From a bacterium (GTDB lineage Bacteria > Verrucomicrobiota > Verrucomicrobiia > Limisphaerales > RI-55), in NCBI GenBank assembly GCA_016124235.1, contig WGOC01000029.1, positions 1 to 64,000 on the forward strand: a stretch of DNA of 64,000 bases, written 5' to 3'. The notes under the pieces are model-generated. The model did no database searches and was not told where the DNA came from. It worked only from the letters and a program-made list of their open reading frames with translations. The position numbers and the translations under genes are program-made. Below are positions 40,853 to 50,705 of the stretch, one piece after another; within the stretch, counting starts at the first letter, position 1; each line of letters opens with the position of its first letter.

Positions 40853-42136
40853 GTGTTTGTCGAACTCATCACGACCGGCTCCGAGCTGCTGCTCGGCGCC
40901 ACCTTGAATTCCCACCAACAGTGGATTGGCCGCCGACTCGCCGAGATTGGATTACCGGTCAACCGGCAACTCACGGTCCCGGACACGGGAACAGCGATTG
41001 CCGACGCCGTCCGCGAAGCGCTCACTCGCGCGGATTTGGTGATCACCACGGGCGGCCTCGGACCGACTTCGGATGATCGAACACGCGACGAAATTGCGCG
41101 GCTGCTCAATCTCTCGCTGACGGAGGACCCGGAAGTCCTCAAGCAAATCGAGCTCGTCTTCAAACGACGCAACCGGCCGTTCCCCCCGAATTTCGAGACG
41201 ATCGCGCGCACCCAGGCGCAGGTCCCGGCCGGGGCGATCGTGCTGAAAAATGAACACGGCAGCGCACCCGGCCTGGCGATTGATGTCGCTACCGAAAACA
41301 AGACTGGCCGCGGGCGCTTGTTGATCGTGCTGCCGGGGCCACCACGGGAGCTGCATCCCATGTTCTTGGCGTACGCCATCCCGCTGTTGAAAACGCGCTT
41401 TCCCGAGGTGGGCACGTTCAGTTGTTTGACCTTTCACACAATCGGCGTCGGCGAGTCCCGGGTGGAAGACGCAATCCGGCCACATCTGGTTGAACTCGAA
41501 TCGAACGGCTTGGAAATTGGCTATTGTGCTCGAGTTGGGGAGGTCGACGTGCGTCTGACCGCGCTCGGACCAAAAGGCGAGGAACTGGTCAGGGAAGCGA
41601 GCCTGCGCGTGCGGCGTCTGTTGGGGAAATTCATCTACAGCGAATCGGGTCAATCTCTGGAGGAGGTAATCGTTCATCTGCTCGCTGAATTGAAGCAGAC
41701 GCTGGTTACGGCGGAGTCATGCACCGGTGGTTTCGTTTCTCATTGCCTCACAAATGTACCAGGCGCATCCGATGTTTTACTGGGCGGACTGGTTACTTAC
41801 AGCAACGAGTTCAAACGCGAACTGCTCGGCGTACGCGACGAAACCTTGAGCGCACACGGCGCTGTGAGCGAGCAAACGGCTCGCGAAATGGCGGAAGGCG
41901 CCCGGACTCGATACCGCGCAGATTACGCCATCGCCATCACGGGAATTGCCGGCCCGGGCGGCGGCTCAGTCGAAAAGCCGGTGGGGACCGTTTTCATCGG
42001 AGTGGCTGACGCGAACGGAGTTGATGTGCAACGCCACCAAAACGCGTTCGATCGCGAAACGTTCAAATTCATCACCGGCCGCCAAAGCCTGGAAATGCTG
42101 CGCCGCCGCCTGATCACCGCGCAACGTGAGAAATAA
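40853..42136 (+). CDS. cinA: CinA, competence/damage-inducible nicotinamide-nucleotide amidase family
   Basis: A 427-residue protein with two domains. An N-terminal MoCF-like pyrophosphatase domain has ITTGSELLLG near the start and TTGGLGPTSDDRTRDEIARL (about 63-82). A C-terminal CinA domain has AESCTGGFVSHCLTNVPGASDVLLGGLVTYSNEFK and AITGIAGPGGGSVEKPVGTVFIG. The amidase domain converts nicotinamide mononucleotide to nicotinate mononucleotide, recycling pyridine nucleotide. The start is GTG, with AGGAAG about 13-18 bp upstream. The length is normal for the full two-domain type. Confidence 0.94.
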   Translation: MFVELITTGSELLLGATLNSHQQWIGRRLAEIGLPVNRQLTVPDTGTAIADAVREALTRADLVITTGGLGPTSDDRTRDEIARLLNLSLTEDPEVLKQIELVFKRRNRPFPPNFETIARTQAQVPAGAIVLKNEHGSAPGLAIDVATENKTGRGRLLIVLPGPPRELHPMFLAYAIPLLKTRFPEVGTFSCLTFHTIGVGESRVEDAIRPHLVELESNGLEIGYCARVGEVDVRLTALGPKGEELVREASLRVRRLLGKFIYSESGQSLEEVIVHLLAELKQTLVTAESCTGGFVSHCLTNVPGASDVLLGGLVTYSNEFKRELLGVRDETLSAHGAVSEQTAREMAEGARTRYRADYAIAITGIAGPGGGSVEKPVGTVFIGVADANGVDVQRHQNAFDRETFKFITGRQSLEMLRRRLITAQREK

Positions 42137-42139
42137 AAA

Positions 42140-42162
42140 GCCCGCGAAGTTCATTCGCGGGC
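42140..42162 (-). terminator. Intrinsic terminator of the ferredoxin gene
   Basis: GCCCGCGAA-5 nt-TTCGCGGGC forms a 9-bp GC-rich stem. On the minus strand it is followed by TTTTTATTTC, a good U-tract, so it ends transcription of the ferredoxin gene. On the plus strand the stem follows the cinA stop but lacks a T-run; it may still act as a weak bidirectional terminator. Confidence 0.85.
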
Positions 42163-42184
42163 GAAAATAGTTCGGGCGCAAAAA

Positions 42185-42418
42185 CTAGGCGCCGTCGTTT
42201 CCGATGGCCTCGACCGGGCAGCCTTCCATGGCCTCCTTGCAGAGTGCCGCTTCATCGTCGTTTTCCGGTTGTTTCTTCACGAAAGAATAGCCGCCGTCCT
42301 CCTGCCGGGTAAAGTTATCCGGCGCCGTCTCGCGGCAGAGGTCACAGTCAATGCACTGGTTGTCGACGTAGAATTTTCCAGCAACGTTGTCGGCGTAGCG
42401 GTTTGCAATGTCAGCCAT
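42185..42418 (-). CDS. Single-cluster ferredoxin
   Basis: A 77-residue protein. CIDCDLC (C22, C25, C28) plus GCP (C67) gives the four ligands of one [4Fe-4S] cluster; a further Cys at 60 could form a disulfide or ligate. The Asp/Glu-rich loop and single-cluster length match bacterial 4Fe ferredoxins used for low-potential electron transfer. The cluster segment starts near residue 20, so the ATG at 42418 is well placed. It ends at a strong terminator. Confidence 0.88.
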   Translation of the reverse strand: MADIANRYADNVAGKFYVDNQCIDCDLCRETAPDNFTRQEDGGYSFVKKQPENDDEAALCKEAMEGCPVEAIGNDGA

Positions 42419-42673
42419 ATTGGTATGTCAAAAAGTTCGGGATTACTTTTGCGATGCGTCAGTTAAAGATCAAGACCCATTTCCCCACTGAAATTAGCAA
42501 GATCTAACAACATTTGCCCAAGAATTGCCTTCGTGAAAAAGTTTTCATCGATCGACTGGGTTTACCGCTTGAGGCACTCCGAATCGTGTGGTTAATTCTC
42601 GCCGCTTCCCCGCTGTAACAGCTCCGGCCGCAGTGGGTTAATGAGAAAATTTGTCAGTTTGTTGTTTTTAGCG

Positions 42674-42991
42674 ATGTATCAAAATTCAATGGCTCCAGGA
42701 GGTCGGCTTCACCGCTATTCCGCCAAGCGAATGGCCAAGCCGGTTAACTTTGTATGTGTGGCACCCGAGGCCCAATCGGTCTGCGTTATCGGTGATTTCA
42801 ACCAGTGGAATCAAGCCGCGAATCCGATGGCCAAACAACCGGACGGAGCGTGGTTTGCCTCCATTCCCATGAACCATGGCCATCATCGCTATGTCTTCGT
42901 CGTGGATGGCGAAAAGACGCTTGATCCTGCGGCTCAGGGCATCACCCGCAATGACCACAACGAGCGTGTGTCCTTGATCTCGGTGAGCTAA
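42674..42991 (+). CDS. CBM48/glycogen-binding domain protein
   Basis: About 105 residues from the ATG at 42674; another ATG at 42689 is possible. It consists of an isoamylase-N/AMPK-beta-type domain (VNFVCVAPEAQSVCVIGDFNQWN, PMAKQPDGAWFASIPMNHGHHRYVFVVDGE) that binds alpha-glucan chains. A basic start (RYSAKRMAKP) precedes it. Stand-alone members of this type are common in Verrucomicrobiota. The stop overlaps the convergent Sua5 gene by four bases. The region from 42419 to the start has no other gene. Confidence 0.8.
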   Translation: MYQNSMAPGGRLHRYSAKRMAKPVNFVCVAPEAQSVCVIGDFNQWNQAANPMAKQPDGAWFASIPMNHGHHRYVFVVDGEKTLDPAAQGITRNDHNERVSLISVS

Positions 42992-43992
42992 TCGGCGGCA
43001 GCCCGCCGCAGTCGATCCGCGATACCGCGCCATTCGGCCAAATCCGGAACGGCTTCCATAACAATCCACCGGGCGCCATCTTCGTCGCAACGATGCCACT
43101 CCGCGTAAAGCGCCCGGGCATAGGCTTCGGCATCGTGGGGGATCACATTGACGCTAAGCCAAAGTTCGGGCGCAGGAAGACACGTGTGAGCGATAACCAC
43201 GGTTTCATTTGGATCCATTCCCTTCGATTTCACCTGATCCAATAAGTCTTCGTTGTTACCCCAGGAGAGCACCTTCAATTTGGCCTTGGGTGAATAGTGC
43301 TTTGCCAGCAAACCCGGGCTGCGCAATTCCCCTGCTCCGGCTCCTTCGCCAACGCGTTCACCGAGTGCGGCTGACAGGCTTTCTGTGTGAATCATGCCCG
43401 GGCGCAGCACACTCGCCGCGCCCTCGCTCAGGTCGACAACGGTCGATTCAATCCCAACCGCCGACTGTCCACCGTCAACAATCAACGGCAACCGGCCGGC
43501 GAGACTCAATTTCACGTGGTCAGCATTTGTCGGCGAAATTTCGTTGGATCGATTCGCGCTCGGAGCCGCCAAGGGAAAACCGCATTCTCGAATCACCGCT
43601 TGCATGAACGGGTGCGAAGGCCAACGAATGCCGACCGTGCCGCCGCCCGCAGTCACGTTTTCAGGAATAATCGCCGCTCGCGGCAGCACCAAAGTCAAAG
43701 GTCCCGGCCAAAATGCGCGGCCAAGTCTGGTCGCGGAATCGGGCCAAGCCGCAGCGCACTTGCGTGCGAGTTCCCAGCTCGCCACGTGAACAATGATCGG
43801 ATTGTGCGCCGGTCGGCCTTTGATCTGGAAGATTTTGGCCACGGCTTCCGGGGAAAGCGCATTCGCCGCGAGTCCGTAAACGGTTTCCGTCGGCAACGCC
43901 ACGACTTCGCCGGCACGCAAAAGGTCCGCCGCTCGTCGGACGGCCTGTTTGAACCGTTCGGGCGTGTCGGTGGAAATGATTTCAGCGGACAT
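42988..43992 (-). CDS. L-threonylcarbamoyladenylate synthase (Sua5 type)
   Basis: A 334-residue protein. The YrdC/Sua5 catalytic domain has ALPTETVYGLAANALSPEAVAKIFQIKGRPAHNPIIVHV (about 31-70), the SANRSNEISPT strand and VDLSEGAASVLRPG. The C-terminal Sua5 domain (about 225-334) makes it the long Sua5 form rather than short TsaC. It condenses threonine, bicarbonate and ATP for the t6A modification of tRNAs reading ANN codons. Start: MSAEII at 43992. It is convergent with, and overlaps, the CBM48 gene. Confidence 0.92.
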   Translation of the reverse strand: MSAEIISTDTPERFKQAVRRAADLLRAGEVVALPTETVYGLAANALSPEAVAKIFQIKGRPAHNPIIVHVASWELARKCAAAWPDSATRLGRAFWPGPLTLVLPRAAIIPENVTAGGGTVGIRWPSHPFMQAVIRECGFPLAAPSANRSNEISPTNADHVKLSLAGRLPLIVDGGQSAVGIESTVVDLSEGAASVLRPGMIHTESLSAALGERVGEGAGAGELRSPGLLAKHYSPKAKLKVLSWGNNEDLLDQVKSKGMDPNETVVIAHTCLPAPELWLSVNVIPHDAEAYARALYAEWHRCDEDGARWIVMEAVPDLAEWRGIADRLRRAAAD

Positions 43993-44047
43993 GCGACCAG
44001 CGGAGTAAACGGAATGCCGCGTCGCGCGACAAGTCATCACGAAACTT

Positions 44048-47000
44048 CTACGGTTTCGCCGGTGGCAAACCCGCCGCGTTGGTGAACACTCGCGGCCAGT
44101 CGAACGCCTTCATCCGCGAGGCGATAACGTCCTGATCCACGGCTTTCGTGCCGGTCACTGCGCCGGTTCCCTTTTCCACCGCCTTGCCGCTTCCGCCGAG
44201 GACGTTGCCCACGGCATTAAAGATTCCGCCGATGCCTTTGCTGACGACGTTTTCCTTGCCCTCTTCACTGCCGAGCAATTTCTTCCCCGACAGGATTTCA
44301 CCCAGCCCCTCGGTCGCACTTCCGGCTTTGCGCAACACGTCACCGGCACTTCCGCCAACAAAGTCCGCGGCCTTGCCAATTGTCATTCCCGTCAACTTCA
44401 ACTTGTCGGTCTCGACCTGGGGATTGCCCAACGTTCCGCCGACATGTGCAAACACCGGCAACGCCACAAACCGTGCGGCCTGATTGGTGTTCGAACCTTT
44501 GAGAATGCCCAACTGCGTCACCAGGTTCCGGCTCAAATACAAATTCAACGGTGTGCGCGGAATTGGCGAATTGGTCAGATCGTTCTGCAGCGGAATTTCG
44601 GTATTGGCATCCAGCACATAGGCGTCACTGATGACGGTCAAATTCGTCAAATTCAGCGAGCGGTTTGTAAGCGATGTGTGCAAATACGCCCAAGTGATCG
44701 GCGACGAAAACAGCTCCGGAGTTTGCAGGAGCAACCCAACCGGGCGCAACGCCGTCTGCCAGCGCCGACTGAACGGTTCGAAGTTCGCATTAGTGATCCC
44801 GAAAAAAATGTCGCCCACCGACGCGGCGATCAAATTGGTGCCGGGCGGCGCAGTCCCGTGCAGGTGAACCGCCGTGTAAAGTTGCCCTTGCATCTGACCT
44901 TTGAAATCCGGCTTGAAGGTGTGGACAAAAGGCTCAAGCGGCAGCGATTCAATTTCGGCAGCGAGCTGATAGTGCGTGTCGCCGGCATTATTAGTTGATG
45001 CCAGTCGCGCGTTGATCGGCGCGTCGTTGAGCAGAAGGGTGAATTTGCCGAGTTCAAATGCATTTGAACGAACCGTTGCGTTTGCCAGAAAATTTGTGGC
45101 GACAAGTTCGCCCAGGTGAAAGTGCTTTATGTCGACAGCCAGGTCGACGCGATCGACCGGCAAACCCGCCGCCGGTTTCGCGGGCTTTGGCTCACTCGGT
45201 GGTGGCTCCGTCGCAGGCGCGTTTGTGGAACCAGTTCCGGCGAACATGGCGTAAATCGGCGTGCCATCAAAGCCGGGCGACCGCAGCGCGAGATCACCCT
45301 TGATCGCGTCGGTGCGTCCGTAGTCAAGCCAGCCAGTTAACTCGACCAGGTTGGTCGCCAACGAAGTCGGTGTGATTTGCAGGCGCGAGTCCGCGATGTC
45401 CAATCGGTTGCTGACGATCGATGCGTCGAAGTTTGCCTTCGCCATTTGCGGCGTTTGCGGAAAACGACCGGCGGGATCGGTAATCTTCACGTTGGTCAGT
45501 CCAATTGATGCTCGCACACGCGACGGTTTGACCCTTTGGTAATCGACGTTCACGGCGGCTTCCAGATTGGCTTTATCCAGTTTCTTGTCGCCGAGCAAAA
45601 GCGGCGCGAGCGGGCGCAAGGCATTTTCGTTGATGCCCGCGACTTGCAAATTCAAACTGGCCTGCCCCTCGCCAAGACGAATGTCCCCCGAGGTGGTAAA
45701 ATGGCCACTCGGCTTCGCGTCGGAAAACAAGGTGCCCTCCCAACGCTTGATCGTGACCGCTTTCTTAGCCGTGTTCACATCCACTTCGATCGCCGCCCGG
45801 GTGGCCAGTGGGGGCGCAACGAGATTGCCGTTGGTAGCCACCAACACGATGTTTGTGGAGTGAGATTCGAGCGACCACACTTGCTTTCCGTCCGGTTGAA
45901 AATCGCCGTTCGCCGTCACAGCCGCCTGGGCCGAGCGCAGCGTTTGTTGCGGCGTGTAAGCTGCCAGGAACGGATTCACCAACTGCTCATTGATCAGCGG
46001 CAGGGCCAATTTGAAATGCCCGGTCATGGTCGCCAGTTGCAGTTGACCATCGGTCTGCAATTCCATCGCCGGTTTTGCGTTCCGGGAAATCTTCAACGGA
46101 TCGACTGACCAGTCCAACACCCCGTCGGTCAGGGTGACTTTCACCGGAGTCGCGATCGCCACGTCTTTCAAAGTGGCGCCTGCAAGATCGCCGTCGAACC
46201 CGTCGACGCGGAACATTCCCGTCGCGCCGGAGCGATTGGTCGAATAATTCACCGAGCCGTCGTACGTGAGAGTTCCCTGGCGAAGCGTCATCGGCAAGGT
46301 TCCCGCCAGTCCGGCGGCCTGCGGCAGGTCGACGTTCAACTTGGTTTGCAAATCGACGGCCGGCGACGAAATGGTGCCTTTTCCACTGGCGGACAAATCG
46401 ATCACCGGCTTACCCGCATGGGTCAACTTTGTGGCCAGTTGCTTAACCTCGAGATCGTTCATCGATTGAACGTTGCCCGCAAAATTAAATGACGCAGCGA
46501 GCTGATCGACCTTGTTGGATGAAACGCTTAAAGCAGCGCGATCGAGACTGCCGTTCAATTGGACAGCCAGCTCGTTTCCGGAAGAATTGCCGTGAATCGA
46601 CGCGGCCACGCCGACCGTTCCATCCAACGGAACTGGACCCGTTAACGGCTGCCATTCGGCAACGTTCAGATTCGTCAGCGTCAGGGACAGATCGCTGTTT
46701 TGGTTGGTTGTCGGAGCGCCTTTCCAATTGTAATGAAATGGCTGCTTCGTCTGGACATCCAGCAGCGCATTCCCATTCTGTTGAGCGTTCAGGCCAAGGG
46801 AGGAAAGCACCAGCGAACCCGAGTCGGGCGTCGCTACGGTCGCGTAGTTCAGATCAAGATCAAGCCGTGGCGTGGACTTGCCTTCCTTGTGCGCGACGAG
46901 CCCGTTGAGCTTGAATTTTCCGGTGGCACCAATCTGTTTTCCCGAACCGGCAATTGTCACGTGATTGGTGGAAACAAATCCCGCGAGATCAAACGTGCTG

Positions 47001-47986
47001 CCAACCGAGGAAGCCGCCACGGCAAGCAGCCCGGGCGGCAGGTTGGTGATGGCAACATCAAACGCCCCGGCCCCGGCCGTTTGGTCAAAACTGCCCGAAA
47101 CCGTCAGTTCCCCTGTCGTTTTGCCGTCGCGTAAAAACGCCAGCTTCAGCTCGTCGATCTTGGCCATCGACCCTTGCACGGTCAGCTCCGTCATCAAGCC
47201 AGCCACCTGGCTGAAGCTCCCGGTTGCGTTGGCAATTTTTGTCGACAGCTTCACGTTCGCTTGCGACGGCATTAGGTCGGCACCCAGATTCGCTTTGGCG
47301 TCGAGATCGAGATTTGCGCTCAGACTTTCCGCTTTGGCTCCCTGACGATCGAGTTTCTCTAAATTCACAACGGCGCCCAACTTGATTTGGGAAGCCACGC
47401 CGTTCTTGAGCTGGTCCAAAGTGAAATCAAGCGAACCCACTCCGAGGTGAGAAACCGAACCGTCCTTCGCGGTGGATTCCAGAAGCAACGTGCCGTCCTT
47501 GATGGTCACGCTGCCGATTGCCAACTGGGGCGGTTTGCCTCCTCCGCTGCCGGTTGGCTGCGATGCGGCGGCATTGGTTCCTTTGCTCAAACCCGCCAGC
47601 CAATCCTGCAAATCGCTCCCACCATCGGCTCGCTGTCGGACGGTGATTCGCGGTTGCACCAGCTCTACCTGATCAACGGCAATCGTCCCGCCAATAAGCT
47701 GGAACAAATGATATTTTACGTCAGCTCGTTGCGCTTCGACGATTGGTTTACCGCCGGCTGGAGCGAGTTTCAGGTTTGTCAGTTCGATACCAGAAAATGG
47801 ACTGAGACTCACGTCATCCACCGTCAGGTCCGCGTGGATCGCCGATGCCACGCGCGGCAAAACCATCGCCTTGATCACCGCCCCGCTGGTGAGGATAAAC
47901 CAGCCGACCACCATCAAGATCACCACCACCACCGCGGCCACAAGCCACCTCTTGCCACGATTCGCTTTCTTCCCGTTCTTTGTCAT
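44048..47986 (-). CDS. AsmA-like giant envelope protein
   Basis: A 1312-residue protein with one N-terminal membrane helix (GKRWLVAAVVVVILMVVGWFILTSG). The rest is a long repeated beta-strand region of AsmA/DUF748 type (VDDVSLSPFSGIELTNLKLAP, then repeated QLTLTLTNL-like strands). The C-terminal end has GLGEILSGKKLLGSEE. AsmA-like proteins form bridge-like lipid-transfer tubes between the two membranes. It is the largest chromosomal gene in the window. A smaller relative with the same PFSG motif lies at 52568. Confidence 0.8.
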   Translation of the reverse strand: MTKNGKKANRGKRWLVAAVVVVILMVVGWFILTSGAVIKAMVLPRVASAIHADLTVDDVSLSPFSGIELTNLKLAPAGGKPIVEAQRADVKYHLFQLIGGTIAVDQVELVQPRITVRQRADGGSDLQDWLAGLSKGTNAAASQPTGSGGGKPPQLAIGSVTIKDGTLLLESTAKDGSVSHLGVGSLDFTLDQLKNGVASQIKLGAVVNLEKLDRQGAKAESLSANLDLDAKANLGADLMPSQANVKLSTKIANATGSFSQVAGLMTELTVQGSMAKIDELKLAFLRDGKTTGELTVSGSFDQTAGAGAFDVAITNLPPGLLAVAASSVGSTFDLAGFVSTNHVTIAGSGKQIGATGKFKLNGLVAHKEGKSTPRLDLDLNYATVATPDSGSLVLSSLGLNAQQNGNALLDVQTKQPFHYNWKGAPTTNQNSDLSLTLTNLNVAEWQPLTGPVPLDGTVGVAASIHGNSSGNELAVQLNGSLDRAALSVSSNKVDQLAASFNFAGNVQSMNDLEVKQLATKLTHAGKPVIDLSASGKGTISSPAVDLQTKLNVDLPQAAGLAGTLPMTLRQGTLTYDGSVNYSTNRSGATGMFRVDGFDGDLAGATLKDVAIATPVKVTLTDGVLDWSVDPLKISRNAKPAMELQTDGQLQLATMTGHFKLALPLINEQLVNPFLAAYTPQQTLRSAQAAVTANGDFQPDGKQVWSLESHSTNIVLVATNGNLVAPPLATRAAIEVDVNTAKKAVTIKRWEGTLFSDAKPSGHFTTSGDIRLGEGQASLNLQVAGINENALRPLAPLLLGDKKLDKANLEAAVNVDYQRVKPSRVRASIGLTNVKITDPAGRFPQTPQMAKANFDASIVSNRLDIADSRLQITPTSLATNLVELTGWLDYGRTDAIKGDLALRSPGFDGTPIYAMFAGTGSTNAPATEPPPSEPKPAKPAAGLPVDRVDLAVDIKHFHLGELVATNFLANATVRSNAFELGKFTLLLNDAPINARLASTNNAGDTHYQLAAEIESLPLEPFVHTFKPDFKGQMQGQLYTAVHLHGTAPPGTNLIAASVGDIFFGITNANFEPFSRRWQTALRPVGLLLQTPELFSSPITWAYLHTSLTNRSLNLTNLTVISDAYVLDANTEIPLQNDLTNSPIPRTPLNLYLSRNLVTQLGILKGSNTNQAARFVALPVFAHVGGTLGNPQVETDKLKLTGMTIGKAADFVGGSAGDVLRKAGSATEGLGEILSGKKLLGSEEGKENVVSKGIGGIFNAVGNVLGGSGKAVEKGTGAVTGTKAVDQDVIASRMKAFDWPRVFTNAAGLPPAKP

Positions 47987-48059
47987 TTGCTTTTTGGACG
48001 ATCGAGGTTGAACGCAGGTTCATTCACGCGCTCAGGAAGAAATGTTACTACAACTTTGG

Positions 48060-48740
48060 TTATTGACCAATTGACCGCATCTCGGCCCGCAGTTCCTGTG
48101 ACAACGTGAGGCCGGCCGGTTCGGCTTTCAGGAACAAAACTCCGTCAATCTCATGCAATTGTGGAAAAACCTGAGTGGGATCGATTGATCCGGTCCGATC
48201 CACGATTTCTTGAAAAGACAGCTTGCCGGGGGCGGCAAAAAGCGCGCCTAGAACCGCGCCACACGATTGCGGATCGAGTTGTCGAATGTGCTTTGCTTTG
48301 CGCAACATCCCGAATCCGCCGACCACCAGGCGCGGGCCGGCATACAGCCAATCCGTGATGATCTTAACGCCGGTGTGCATTGTGTCGGGCGCGAGGGGGT
48401 TGAAATTTGACACCATGCCAACTCCAATCAGGTGGAAATTCACCACCCTTTGAAAACTGGTCCCGACCGTCACCGAGTATTGCGACAAGTATTCGCGTGA
48501 GGTCCGGGCGTTCCCCCAAAAAAGCAACGGCAAAAAAGACCAGGCGAGAATCGTGTGAATCCAACTCGTAAACCCGAACCAGCCCCCCAAAGCAAAGAGC
48601 GATACGACATACGTAAGGAGCCAGGTCAAAGCCAGAACGACTGCGCCACCAAGGAGAATCAGAATGCCGCCAAGCAGGTTTAACATGGCCTGGCGACGGG
48701 CTCTTTGCCGCAACCACTCGGTGACAAGGAATTGATCCAT
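48060..48740 (-). CDS. Membrane protein, uncharacterised
   Basis: A 226-residue protein with two to three hydrophobic helices between residues 20 and 85 (LLGGILILLGGAVVLALTW, YVVSLFALGGWFGF, ILAWSFLPLLFWGN). It is followed by a soluble domain ending in LSFQEIVDRTGSIDPTQVFPQLHEIDGVLFL, which looks like a winged-helix or small regulatory fold. No family is recognised. It starts 91 bp downstream of the rimO stop on the same strand and could share its transcript. Confidence 0.62.
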   Translation of the reverse strand: MDQFLVTEWLRQRARRQAMLNLLGGILILLGGAVVLALTWLLTYVVSLFALGGWFGFTSWIHTILAWSFLPLLFWGNARTSREYLSQYSVTVGTSFQRVVNFHLIGVGMVSNFNPLAPDTMHTGVKIITDWLYAGPRLVVGGFGMLRKAKHIRQLDPQSCGAVLGALFAAPGKLSFQEIVDRTGSIDPTQVFPQLHEIDGVLFLKAEPAGLTLSQELRAEMRSIGQ

Positions 48741-48830
48741 GATGGTTTCCGCCAGCGGGTTTTCGCAAAAATTACCTGGCCCGCTTTGCACGCGCAACAA
48801 GTCGCCGGCCACGTGGCTCAGGGCGAATTC

Positions 48831-50549
48831 CTAAACGGGCTCAGCGATCAGGTCGTAGTCTGTGTGCCCAACGATTTTGACCTTCGCGAATTTTCCCAAT
48901 GGCACGTCGCCGCGAATGTAAACCCGACCATCGATGTCCGGCGCGTCGGCTTCGCCGCGGGCAATAAGGAAACGTCCTTTCAAACGTTGCGAAGATTCAT
49001 CCAATTCGCGGATCAGGCCGTGTTCCCACGAACTAACGTTGGCCTTCTGCAATTCACGGGCACTGGCTTCCCCTTCCACGAGCACGCGTATCGTTCGGCC
49101 GACGAACGATTCCGAAACCGCGCGGGCGACCTGATGCTGCTCCGCCATCGCAAGTTCACGTCGTTTTTGTTTCACCTTGTCACTGACCTGGCGGGCCATG
49201 CCGGCCGCCCGCGTCCTGTCTTCGTGGGAATAAGTGAACACTCCGAGCCGTTCGAACTTCGTCGTGCGGATGAAGCCGAGCAACGAGTCAAACATCGCGT
49301 CCGTCTCGCCGGGAAAGCCCACGATAAAAGTCGTTCGCAAGGCGATACCCGGAATGCCCGCCCGAATGCGGGTGATCAATTCCTCGATGTATCGACGATC
49401 GGTTTCACGACGCATTCTTTCCAGCATGACTTCATGGATGTGCTGAAGTGGCATGTCCACATAACGCGCCACTTTGCGGCAGTCGGCGATGGTCTTAATC
49501 AACTCGTCCGTCCAGTGCGCCGGATGCGTGTAAAGTAGCCGAATCCAGAAATCGCCGCGCAACGCATTCAATTCGCGGATCAATGTGCAGAGCGTTGTCG
49601 CGTCGGCAGGCAGGGCCTTGGCGCGGGCACTGAATTTGTCGGGCGACGAGATCGATCGCCGGTGATCTGGTTGAAGATCCAGGCCGTAATAGGTCGAGTC
49701 CTGCGATATCAGGTTCAGCTCCTTCACACCGTCGCGGATTAGCGCCTTCGCTTCGGCGACGATATCCGCCTGGGAACGGCTGCGGTGGGAACCGCGCATG
49801 CGCGGGATGATGCAGAAACTGCAGGGGTGGTTGCAGCCTTCAGCGATTTTAACGTACGCAAAATGCCGAGGCGTCAGCCGAAACCGAGGCGTCGCGTAAT
49901 CCGGAATGTAATGGGGCCGGTTTGCGACGTCGACAATCGGAGAATCCGGAATCGAAACCGTGGATGAAGCCGTGATGGCGCGACGCGATTGACCAAACTC
50001 AGTTGTCCCGCGCAAAACTTGTTCCTCGGCGTGGGCATGTTCCCCGGCATGCTTATCCAACGCGGCGATCTGCTTTTTTACTTTCTGGCTCGTCGCACTC
50101 CGCTTGCTTTTCGCCGCCTTTGAGGATTCCCCTTGGGAGAGCATTTTTGCCCGTCGGTGCTCGACCGCCTGCCGGATTAATTCGGTCACACCAGCCACCT
50201 GGTCGATCCCCATAATCACATCGACCTCCGGCAGTAGTTTTGGAAGTTCGGCTTTGAATCGTTGCGGCAGGCATCCAGAGACCACAAGGGCTTGTCCCGG
50301 ATTGACCTGGTCCCGCAGTGCGGCCGATTCCAAAATGGTATCGACGCTCTCCTCCTGGGCCGAATCGATGAATGAGCAGGTATTCACGACCAACACGTCA
50401 GCCGACTCCGCATCATTGGTGATCTCCACGCCATCCTTGATCAGCGTGCCCAACATAACTTCTGCGTCGACGAGGTTCTTGGCACAGCCGAGCGAGATCA
50501 TCCCCACGCGGACGGGTGGTTTTGTTAAACTTGTTTTTGAATTGGTCAC
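48831..50549 (-). CDS. rimO: RimO, ribosomal protein S12 methylthiotransferase, with long linker insert
   Basis: A 572-residue protein; family members are usually about 430-450. The N-terminal UPF0004 domain has VGMISLGCAKNLVDAE and VVNTCSFIDSAQEESVDTIL. The radical-SAM domain has CNHPCSFC, and a C-terminal TRAM domain ends VKIVGHTDYDLIAEPV. It adds a methylthio group to Asp of ribosomal protein S12. Between the first and second domains lies an extra stretch (about residues 135-210) rich in Lys/Ser/Ala/His and without structure motifs. The start is GTG. The insert is coded in frame, so the enzyme is probably functional. Confidence 0.92.
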   Translation of the reverse strand: MTNSKTSLTKPPVRVGMISLGCAKNLVDAEVMLGTLIKDGVEITNDAESADVLVVNTCSFIDSAQEESVDTILESAALRDQVNPGQALVVSGCLPQRFKAELPKLLPEVDVIMGIDQVAGVTELIRQAVEHRRAKMLSQGESSKAAKSKRSATSQKVKKQIAALDKHAGEHAHAEEQVLRGTTEFGQSRRAITASSTVSIPDSPIVDVANRPHYIPDYATPRFRLTPRHFAYVKIAEGCNHPCSFCIIPRMRGSHRSRSQADIVAEAKALIRDGVKELNLISQDSTYYGLDLQPDHRRSISSPDKFSARAKALPADATTLCTLIRELNALRGDFWIRLLYTHPAHWTDELIKTIADCRKVARYVDMPLQHIHEVMLERMRRETDRRYIEELITRIRAGIPGIALRTTFIVGFPGETDAMFDSLLGFIRTTKFERLGVFTYSHEDRTRAAGMARQVSDKVKQKRRELAMAEQHQVARAVSESFVGRTIRVLVEGEASARELQKANVSSWEHGLIRELDESSQRLKGRFLIARGEADAPDIDGRVYIRGDVPLGKFAKVKIVGHTDYDLIAEPV

Positions 50550-50705
50550 CGGGCGGGCACGCTAGGCATCCTCATCCTGCGGAGAAAGAGAAATTTGCCA
50601 TGGTTCTTATTTCGCTTTTGGCTCGCGTTCTGCGCTCCATTTGTTAGCAATTGCTCGTCTGCTCGTTTTGGAGACGTCCCAAATAATCACCACTTTCGTC
50701 AAAAC

